Shown here piece after piece: positions 57,788 through 64,000 of a stretch of DNA of 64,000 bases (position 1 is the first letter of the stretch; every line of letters starts with the position of its first letter). Position numbers and translations under genes: made by a program. Source of the stretch: Microbacterium sp. zg-Y818 (GTDB taxonomy: Bacteria > Actinomycetota > Actinomycetes > Actinomycetales > Microbacteriaceae); contig NZ_CP126741.1 of the NCBI RefSeq assembly GCF_030246905.1, positions 1,674,001 to 1,738,000 of the forward strand. Direction: 5' to 3'. Under the pieces are notes generated by a model. That model did no database searches, was not told the origin of the DNA, and saw only the letters and a program-made list of their open reading frames with translations.

Positions 57788-59011
57788 TCAGGGCACGCGC
57801 CAGAAGGTGTCGCCGAGGGCGTACATCTCGTGGATCCACCACCCTTGGGCGACCAGACACACCACCAGCGCCCCGATACGCCATACCCACGATCGGGGCA
57901 CGGCGACCGCTCCCCACAGCGGCGAAAGCGGCAGCAGCAGCCGGAATGTGCTCGATTGCGGGAAGAAGACCGCGAGCAGATAGAGCAGGTAACTCGCCGA
58001 CCACAGGCGCAGGTCGACCCCCAGACGGCGCGCCGTTCGCCCTCGCCACAGCCACAGCGCCGCTCCTGCAACCGCGGCCACGAGCACCACCACCCCCACC
58101 GCCGGCGGCAGACCCAGCTGACTCGCCCAGAAGGCGCTCGCCTGCACGACGCCTTCGAAGGGCACGAAGCCCGCCTCGGCATTCGGAAGCCAGACGCGGC
58201 GCCACGCCAGCTCGGTGGCCAGATACGCGTCGGGCCGCCCGGTCACCAGCGCCGCGATGCCGATCCACGAGAACCCGACCACGGCGGCGAGGAGCCCTGT
58301 CGCGACGATGTGCACGACATCCCGCCCCGGAAGGGGGGTGTCACGACGGATCACCCATCGGTGGATGCCGTGGAGCGCGAGGAACAGCGAGACCGCCAGC
58401 ACTCCGGGGCGGGTGAACCCCATGAGAGGCACGAGCAGGTAGAGCCATGCGTACCGGCGTCGCTGCACCTGCCACAGTGCGAGCAGGAGCAGGAGGAGGA
58501 ACAGCGACTCCGCGTAACCGACGTGGAACAGGGCCGCCAGCGGCGACGATGCGAACAGCACCGCGGCCCAGAGCGCCGCGCGTGCGCCGATCCGCTCGCG
58601 GAGCAGCCGATAGAGCACGTAGGTGGCGCCGTACCCCGCGACCAGCGACACCATGGACGCCCCGGCCACCCACGATCCCAGCGGTGCGCCGACCACGGCC
58701 GCGACCGCCGGGTACACCGGGAGGAAGGCCCACGCGTTCTCGGCCACCTGGCCGCCGTCGGTGAGGGGCAGCTCGGTGGGGTAGCCCGAGACCGCCACCA
58801 GCCAGTACCACTGCGCGTCCCACCCGGCGAGGAGGTCCGCCAGTGAGGCGTCCGCTCCGAACCGCGATCCCGGCCCCGAGGCGCGGGCGGCCAGCAGCAG
58901 CAAGCCGGTCGTGACCAGACGCGCACCGAGGTAGAGCACCCCGATGCGCAGGGACGCCGGGAGCGCCTCCCAACGTCCAGCGATGCGGGTGGTCAGGCGC
59001 CGCTCAGCCAT
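57788..59011 (-). CDS. Membrane mannosyltransferase family protein (PIG-V-like)
   Basis: A 407-residue integral membrane protein with about ten transmembrane helices. The conserved acidic loop after the first helix (AGWDAQWYWLVAVSGYP) is the D-x-x-W-Y-x-x-I/V-A-x-x-G-Y motif of actinobacterial mannosyltransferases related to PIG-V/GPI mannosyltransferase II, which use polyprenyl-phosphate-mannose to glycosylate lipids or proteins outside the membrane. LFHVGYAESLF is also typical. The start ATG lies 19 bases inside the end of dapE, suggesting co-transcription despite unrelated function. Confidence 0.85.
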   Translation of the reverse strand: MAERRLTTRIAGRWEALPASLRIGVLYLGARLVTTGLLLLAARASGPGSRFGADASLADLLAGWDAQWYWLVAVSGYPTELPLTDGGQVAENAWAFLPVYPAVAAVVGAPLGSWVAGASMVSLVAGYGATYVLYRLLRERIGARAALWAAVLFASSPLAALFHVGYAESLFLLLLLLALWQVQRRRYAWLYLLVPLMGFTRPGVLAVSLFLALHGIHRWVIRRDTPLPGRDVVHIVATGLLAAVVGFSWIGIAALVTGRPDAYLATELAWRRVWLPNAEAGFVPFEGVVQASAFWASQLGLPPAVGVVVLVAAVAGAALWLWRGRTARRLGVDLRLWSASYLLYLLAVFFPQSSTFRLLLPLSPLWGAVAVPRSWVWRIGALVVCLVAQGWWIHEMYALGDTFWRVP

Positions 59012-60069
59012 GCGCGCAGACCGCGCTCCACGGCCTCGATCTGCGAGACCGCCACGCGCTCCTCGTCGTGGTGGGCCAGGTGCGGGTTGCCCGGACCGTA
59101 GTTCACGGCGGGCACCCCCAGCGCCGAGAACCGCGCGACGTCGGTCCAGCCGTACTTGGGGCGGGGCACCGCGCCGACAGCCGCGACGAACTCCTGTGCC
59201 AGCGCGGCGTCGAGGCCGGGACGCGCGCCTTCGGCGACATCGGTGATCTCCACCTCGTATCCCGTGAAGATCTCGCGCACGTGCGATTCCGCCTCGGCGG
59301 CGTCGCGACTGGGGGCGAACCGGTAGTTCACCTCGATCTCGCAGAGATCGGGGATGACGTTGCCGGCGACGCCGCCGGTGATGCGCACCGCGTTGAGACC
59401 CTCGCGGTAGACCAGGCCCTCCACCTCGATCTGCTGCGGCTCATAGTCCGTCAAGCGCGCGAGCACGGGGGCTGCGGCGTGGATCGCGTTGACTCCCATC
59501 CAGGCCCGCGCGCTGTGGGCGCGGGAGCCGTGGGTGCGCACCACCGCCCGAAGCGTGCCGTTGCATCCCCCTTCGACTTCGCCGTCGGAGGGTTCGCCCA
59601 GAATCGCGAAGTCCGCGGCGAACAGGTCGGGGCGGGTGCGCGCGAGGCGCGTCAGCCCGCTGCGCGACGCCTCGACCTCTTCGTGGTCGTACCAGAGCCA
59701 GGTGATGTCCACCCGCGGGTCGACGAGCTCTGCGGCCAGCTTGAGCTGTACCGCCACTCCCGCCTTCATGTCGACGGTGCCCCGTCCCCACAGGTAGGGC
59801 TCGCCGTCGATCTCGATGTCGCGCGTGGGCAGGTTGGCGTTCACGGGAACGGTGTCGATGTGCCCGGCGATGGCGACGCGCTGCGCGCGGCCGAGGTCGG
59901 TGCGCGCCACGATCGTGTCGCCGTCGCGGTGCACCTGCAGGTGCGGCAGCGCGGCAACGGCTTCATGGATCGCGTCGGCGAGCGTCGTCTCGTCGTCCGA
60001 GACGCTGGGGATGTCGCAGATCGCCCGCGTGAGGTCGAGAGAGGATGCGCTGAGGTCGAGCCGTGGCAT
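58993..60069 (-). CDS. dapE: Succinyl-diaminopimelate desuccinylase
   Basis: A 358-residue M20 metallopeptidase-fold enzyme that releases LL-diaminopimelate from its N-succinyl form in lysine/DAP synthesis. Zinc ligands and catalytic residues lie in IAGHIDTVPV, WGRGTVDMKAG, WYDHEEVEAS (catalytic Glu pair) and ILGEPSDGEVEGG, with the second histidine near the C-terminus (NPHLAHHDEER). The ATG is preceded by TAGACT at six bases; the gene is arranged back-to-back with dapD, sharing the intergenic promoter region. The 3' end overlaps the mannosyltransferase gene by 19 bases. Confidence 0.94.
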   Translation of the reverse strand: MPRLDLSASSLDLTRAICDIPSVSDDETTLADAIHEAVAALPHLQVHRDGDTIVARTDLGRAQRVAIAGHIDTVPVNANLPTRDIEIDGEPYLWGRGTVDMKAGVAVQLKLAAELVDPRVDITWLWYDHEEVEASRSGLTRLARTRPDLFAADFAILGEPSDGEVEGGCNGTLRAVVRTHGSRAHSARAWMGVNAIHAAAPVLARLTDYEPQQIEVEGLVYREGLNAVRITGGVAGNVIPDLCEIEVNYRFAPSRDAAEAESHVREIFTGYEVEITDVAEGARPGLDAALAQEFVAAVGAVPRPKYGWTDVARFSALGVPAVNYGPGNPHLAHHDEERVAVSQIEAVERGLRAWLSGA

Positions 60070-60112
60070 CCCCCGAGTCTAGCCAGCGCGCACCGGCCGA
60101 TATTCTGGAGGG
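60070..60112. promoter_or_regulatory. Overlapping divergent promoters of dapE and dapD
   Basis: TAGACT (60076-60081, minus strand) and TATTCT (60101-60106, plus strand) each lie six bases from their start codon. Only 19 bases separate them, so each promoter's -35 region must coincide with the other's -10. The two genes of the same pathway are therefore regulated, or mutually exclusive, through a 43-base segment. Confidence 0.6.
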
Positions 60113-61060
60113 ATGAGCGATGCACGATGGATCTGGGCCACGGGACTGACGACCACCGCCGCTGACGGCACGGTGCTCGACGCCTGGTTCCCCCACCCCG
60201 AGACGGGGCACCGCCCAGTGGACGTCGACGCCCAGGCTGAGTTCGAGGGACTCACCGGACGCGACGAGCGTCGCAGCGTGACCGTGTCGCCGGTGTCGCT
60301 GGAGATCGACCTGGATGCCGCACCGTCCTCCACGCCCGACGCCTATCTGCGGTTGCACGCCCTGTCGCACCGCCTCGTCGAGCCGAACGCCCTCAATCTC
60401 GACGGCATCTTCGGTCACCTCCCGATCGTCGCGTGGACCAACGCCGGCCCGATGCTGCCGGAAGACGCCGCCGCACTGCGGCCGTCGCTGCAGCGCCACG
60501 GCATCCAGGTGCAGGGCCTCGACAAGTTCCCGCGTCTGACCGACTACGTCACGCCTGCCGGGGTGCGCATCGCCGACACGGCTCGCGTGCGACTGGGCGC
60601 GTACCTCTCCCCCGGCACCACCGTCATGCACGAGGGCTTCGTCAACTTCAACGCCGGCACGCTCGGCGCCTGCATGATCGAGGGCCGCATCTCGCAGGGG
60701 GTGGTGGTCGGCGACGGCAGCGACGTCGGCGGGGGCGCGTCGATCATGGGCACGCTGTCGGGGGGCGGCAGCCACCGCGTGTCGATCGGCGCCCGCACGC
60801 TGCTCGGCGCGAACGCCGGCATCGGCATCTCACTGGGCGACGACTGCGTCGTCGAGGCCGGTCTCTACGTCACGGCCGGAACGAAGGTCGTTCTCGCGGG
60901 CGGGCCCACCCGCCATGACGGCACGCCGCAGGTCGTGAAGGCCGCAGAGCTCTCCGGGCGGTCGGGCCTGCTGTTCCGTCGCAACTCCCTGACCGGTGCG
61001 GTCGAGGCGGTCGAGCGCACCGGCGTGGGCGTCACGCTGAACGAAGCCCTGCACGCCTGA
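60113..61060 (+). CDS. dapD: Tetrahydrodipicolinate N-succinyltransferase (actinobacterial type)
   Basis: A 315-residue left-handed beta-helix acyltransferase that succinylates tetrahydrodipicolinate, the committed step of the succinylase DAP pathway. The actinobacterial form has an N-terminal alpha/beta domain (to ~150) before the hexapeptide-repeat region ([62 protein letters not shown]). The distinctive [12 protein letters not shown] loop is the active-site segment of this type. It is leaderless (TATTCT six bases upstream) and back-to-back with dapE. Its stop is three bases from the stop of the convergent lactate permease gene. Confidence 0.94.
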   Translation: MSDARWIWATGLTTTAADGTVLDAWFPHPETGHRPVDVDAQAEFEGLTGRDERRSVTVSPVSLEIDLDAAPSSTPDAYLRLHALSHRLVEPNALNLDGIFGHLPIVAWTNAGPMLPEDAAALRPSLQRHGIQVQGLDKFPRLTDYVTPAGVRIADTARVRLGAYLSPGTTVMHEGFVNFNAGTLGACMIEGRISQGVVVGDGSDVGGGASIMGTLSGGGSHRVSIGARTLLGANAGIGISLGDDCVVEAGLYVTAGTKVVLAGGPTRHDGTPQVVKAAELSGRSGLLFRRNSLTGAVEAVERTGVGVTLNEALHA

Positions 61061-61063
61061 GCG

Positions 61064-62668
61064 TCAGAATGCCATGTACAGCGTGAAGCACCAGAGGCAG
61101 ATGAAGGCCAGCATCCCGACGCTGTAGAGGATCGACGCCCGCAGGATCTCGCTCTCGCGGCCCGAGAGCCCCACCGCCCCCGCGGCGATCGCGATCGACT
61201 GCGGCGAGATGACCTTCCCTGTGTTGCCGCCGGCGGTGTTTCCTGCCACCAGCAGGGCCGGGTCGGCCCCGATGCCCTGCGCGGTCGCGACCTGCAGCGG
61301 CGCGAAGAGGGTGTTGTTGTTGACCACCGACCCGGTGAGGAACACGCCGATCCAGCCGATGATGGGCGCCAGCAGCGGCACGAGGGGGCCGATCGCGGCG
61401 AGGGCGTTGCCCATGGACGTCGACGCCCCGGCGTAGTTGGCGATGTTCGCCAGCGCCAGGATCAGCGCGATGAGCACCAGCGCCTGCCAGAGCGACCGCA
61501 CGGTGCCGACGAGCTCCCCGCCCAGCGACGGGCGGCGGGATCTCGGGGTGGTGAGGTACGACACGATCACCGCGAGGAGGATGGCCGTGCCGGTCGCATT
61601 GAGTGGCGTGAAGCCCCAGGTCGCGGTGACGACCGAGCCCGCTGCCGTAGTCACTTCGCCCGTCAGCCCCGGGATCGGAATGGCGAAGACGGTGCCGGCC
61701 AGCGCGCCACCCTCCGCGAAGAGGTTCTTGAACGCCGGCAGGCTCCACACCAGGATGAAGGCGGTCAGGATGTAGAAGGGGCTCCAGGCGGACGCGATCT
61801 GGCCGAGGCTGTGGCGCTCGGCGGCCGGGGCCTCCGACCCGTCTTCACGGAACTGCCGCCTGGGCTGCCAGACCCGCCCAAGCAGGAAGAGGGCCACCAT
61901 CGCGCCGAGCCCCGCGCCGAGGTCGGCGAGCTCCGGGCCCAGGAACCACAGCACACCGCCCTGGATGCCGCTGAAGACCACGGTGACGAGCAGGGTCGCC
62001 GGCAGCGTCTCGCGCAGGCCGCGCCGCCCGTCCAGGATCATCACCAGCAGGAACGGGATCAGCAGGGTCAGCGGCTGCAGGATGACGACCATCGACCGCG
62101 ACAGCACCATCACGTCGATACCGGTGACCTGTGCGCCGACGATCACCGGGATGCCGATGGCGCCGTAGGCTCCGGCCGCGGCGTTCGCCACCAGGGAGAT
62201 CATGGCGGCGCGCACCGGCCGGAACCCGAGTTGCACCAGCAGCGCCGCGCAGATGGCGATCGGAACGCCGAATCCGGCCGCGCCCTCGAGGAAGGCCCCG
62301 AACGCGAAGCTGATCAACAGCACCTGGATGCGCTGGTCGCCGGAGATGCCCCCGATCGAGGCGCGGATGACGTCGAATCTTCCGCTGGCCACCGCCAGTC
62401 GGTACAGCCACACGGCCATGACGATGATGTAGGCGATCGGCCAGATCGCGGTGAGCACGCCGATCAGCGCCGACCCGCCGACCGTTTCCAGCGGCATCCC
62501 GAACGGCCACATGGCCACGATGATCTGCACGACCAGGGCGATGATGGCCGAGAGGATGCCGCTCAGCTTGATCGCGACCAGGCAGACCAGGAACACCACG
62601 ATCGGAATGGCCGCCACGAGGGCCGAGAGTCCGATGCTCCCGAAAGGGTCAGTCGTCTGTTCCCACAT
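61064..62668 (-). CDS. lctP: L-lactate permease (LctP family)
   Basis: A 534-residue transporter with about 12-14 transmembrane helices, belonging to the LctP/GlcA lactate-glycolate permease family. The signature is FGAFLEGAAGFGVPIAICAALL near the middle, followed by ANAAAGAYGAIGIPV and the C-terminal VNNNTLFAPLQ and AGNTAGGNTGKVISPQSI. It imports L-lactate (or glycolate) with protons. GGAGG before the ATG is a proper ribosome-binding site, and no leaderless hexamer is present. No lactate dehydrogenase lies beside it in the window. Confidence 0.92.
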   Translation of the reverse strand: MWEQTTDPFGSIGLSALVAAIPIVVFLVCLVAIKLSGILSAIIALVVQIIVAMWPFGMPLETVGGSALIGVLTAIWPIAYIIVMAVWLYRLAVASGRFDVIRASIGGISGDQRIQVLLISFAFGAFLEGAAGFGVPIAICAALLVQLGFRPVRAAMISLVANAAAGAYGAIGIPVIVGAQVTGIDVMVLSRSMVVILQPLTLLIPFLLVMILDGRRGLRETLPATLLVTVVFSGIQGGVLWFLGPELADLGAGLGAMVALFLLGRVWQPRRQFREDGSEAPAAERHSLGQIASAWSPFYILTAFILVWSLPAFKNLFAEGGALAGTVFAIPIPGLTGEVTTAAGSVVTATWGFTPLNATGTAILLAVIVSYLTTPRSRRPSLGGELVGTVRSLWQALVLIALILALANIANYAGASTSMGNALAAIGPLVPLLAPIIGWIGVFLTGSVVNNNTLFAPLQVATAQGIGADPALLVAGNTAGGNTGKVISPQSIAIAAGAVGLSGRESEILRASILYSVGMLAFICLWCFTLYMAF

Positions 62669-62773
62669 GGCGCCTCCGCTCGTACGGCAGGTCGTGCGGG
62701 AGTCACGCTACCCGGCGAGGGGCATCCTGGTCACCCCTACCGCTGCGACGGCGCGGGCCGCCGCGGAACGGGC

Positions 62774-64000
62774 TTACACCCCGGGGTAGTCGCGGCGTCC
62801 GGCGCCGGTGTACAGCTGCTGCGGGCGGCCGATCTTCGTCTGCGGGTCGTTCTGCATCTCGCGCCAGTGGGCGAGCCAGCCCGGAAGCCGGCCGATCGCG
62901 AACAACACGGTGAACATGCGGGTCGGAAAGCCCATGGCCTTGTAGATGACGCCGGTGTAGAAGTCGACGTTCGGGTAGAGCCGGCGCTCCTGGAAGTACG
63001 CATCGTTGAGTGCGATCTCTTCGAGCTCCTTGGCGAGGTCCAGCAGCGGGTCGTGCACCCCGAGCTCGGTGAGCACCTCGTCGGCCGATTCCTTCACGAG
63101 CTTCGCGCGCGGGTCGTAGTTCTTGTACACCCGGTGCCCGAAGCCCATGAGCTTCACGCCGTCTTCCTTGTTCTTCACACGCTCGACGAAGCGCTGCACG
63201 CTCTCGCCGGAGTCGCGGATGCGAGCCAGCATGTCGAGAACGGCCTCATTGGCGCCGCCGTGCAGCGGCCCGTACAGGGCGTTGATCCCGGCGGAGATCG
63301 ACGAGAACTGGTTGGCGCCGGTGGAGCCGACCAGGCGTACGGTCGAGGTGGACGCGTTCTGCTCGTGGTCCTCGTGCAGGATCAGCAGACGCTCGAGCGC
63401 CCGTGACATGACCGGGTTGATCTCGTACTGCTCGCTCATGACGCCGAAGTTCAGGCGCAGGAAGTTGTCGACGAAGCTCAGCGAATTGTCGGGGTAGAGG
63501 AACGCCTGACCCACGCTCTTCTTGTGCGCGTAGGCGGCGATGACGGGGAGCTTCGCGAGCAGGCGGATGGTGTTGATCTCCACGTGCTCGGGGTTGTTCG
63601 GGTCGGACTGGTTCTCGTAGTAGGTCGACAGCGCCGCCGTCGCCGACGAGAGCACCGACATGGGGTGCGCCGTGTGCGGCAATGACGAGAAGAACCGCTT
63701 GATGTCCTCGTGCAGCAGGGTGTGCCGGCGAATGCGCTCGTCGAACGCACCGAGCTCGTCGGCAGTGGGCAGCTCGCCGTACAGCAGCAGCCAGGCCACC
63801 TCGAGGTACGTGCTGTTCTTGGCCAGCTGCTCGATCGGGTAGCCGCGGTAGCGGAGGATCCCCTCATCACCGTCGATGTAGGTGATCGCCGACTTCGTCG
63901 CCGCGGTGTTCACGAACCCGTAGTCGAGGGTCGTGTGCCCGGTCTGCTTGGTGAAGGTCGACAGATCGACGCCGGCGGCACCGTCCGTCCCGCGCAGGAT
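62774..64000 (-). CDS. gltA: Citrate synthase, N-terminus cut off at the right edge
   Basis: The C-terminal ~408 residues of a hexameric-type citrate synthase, the TCA-cycle entry enzyme. Catalytic residues lie in LHEDHEQNASTSTVRLVGS (substrate His region), FGHRVYKNYDPRAKLV (catalytic His and following Arg), and the early KQTGHTTLDYGFVNTAATKS and DGDEGILRYRGYPIEQLA are typical bacterial type II motifs. The gene begins beyond base 64000. It is on the same strand as the lactate permease with a 105-base gap that shows no obvious promoter or terminator. Confidence 0.95.
   Translation of the reverse strand: MLRGTDGAAGVDLSTFTKQTGHTTLDYGFVNTAATKSAITYIDGDEGILRYRGYPIEQLAKNSTYLEVAWLLLYGELPTADELGAFDERIRRHTLLHEDIKRFFSSLPHTAHPMSVLSSATAALSTYYENQSDPNNPEHVEINTIRLLAKLPVIAAYAHKKSVGQAFLYPDNSLSFVDNFLRLNFGVMSEQYEINPVMSRALERLLILHEDHEQNASTSTVRLVGSTGANQFSSISAGINALYGPLHGGANEAVLDMLARIRDSGESVQRFVERVKNKEDGVKLMGFGHRVYKNYDPRAKLVKESADEVLTELGVHDPLLDLAKELEEIALNDAYFQERRLYPNVDFYTGVIYKAMGFPTRMFTVLFAIGRLPGWLAHWREMQNDPQTKIGRPQQLYTGAGRRDYPGV

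Overview
The window is a densely coded, high-GC (roughly 70%) actinobacterial chromosome segment, most consistent with a Microbacteriaceae member close to Microbacterium. This rests on a murI/pncB/DUF3039 group at the left end, a C50-carotenoid operon with two small lycopene cyclase subunits, a DUF222/HNH protein, AdnAB-type recombination helicases, an actinobacterial DapD, and very many leaderless starts. There are no rRNA genes, insertion sequences, phage genes or CRISPR arrays. No gap longer than about 200 bases lacks a gene. Almost all of it is core chromosome. I did not find a convincing unknown multi-gene system; the most interesting points are local: promoter architecture, degenerate enzymes, gene overlaps and an unexplained leader RNA.

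Layout. 1-5.6 kb: start of murI, divergent pncB, a DUF3039 protein, an ABC exporter whose ATPase carries a very long proline-rich N-terminus, and a LicC-like nucleotidyltransferase. 5.7-13.6 kb: two uncharacterised membrane-linked genes, a maltokinase-like kinase, and an envelope-glycan block with three CDP-glycerol glycerophosphotransferase-family enzymes and a family 2 glycosyltransferase. 13.6-17.9 kb: an HtrA-type protease, an aminotransferase, a nitrilase-superfamily amidohydrolase with a small membrane protein, then the initiator tRNA and a strong terminator. 18.0-24.1 kb: the carotenoid locus, with MarR-type crtR diverging from idi-crtE-crtB-crtI-crtYe-crtYf-crtEb. Every junction in this operon overlaps by 4 or 1 bases and the operon ends in an 18-bp perfect hairpin.

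24.2-44.2 kb follows, gene for gene, the deeply conserved actinobacterial block known from Mycobacterium tuberculosis Rv3193c-Rv3211 (recalled, not searched): UPF0182 membrane protein, Lon-like PDZ protease, DUF2342 metalloprotease, a cysteine-rich ThiF/cyclodehydratase-like protein, UvrD2, NudC, a degenerate kinase-fold protein, AdnB, AdnA, DUF3107, a ferritin-like protein and a DEAD-box helicase. 44.2-51.8 kb holds a PfkB sugar kinase, a PHP phosphoesterase, an EEP-family membrane hydrolase, coupled pepP and gamma-glutamyltransferase genes, and the DUF222/HNH gene with an in-frame heptad repeat. 52.0-61.1 kb resembles the Rv1201c-Rv1234 neighbourhood: an esterase, a stress-type membrane protein, a soluble MgtE-N/CBS protein, DUF1003, Mrp, TatB, an O-methyltransferase, DUF3117, a mannosyltransferase, dapE and dapD. 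The sigE-rseA-htrA genes normally found between the methyltransferase and tatB are missing here. The right end has an L-lactate permease and most of citrate synthase.

Regulation visible in sequence. At least twenty start codons sit exactly 6-8 bases after a TANNNT hexamer (mainly TAGGCT, TACGCT, TACCGT), the signature of leaderless transcription. I used this pattern to correct several start sites. Inside operons, ATGA/GTGA/TGATG overlaps are the rule.
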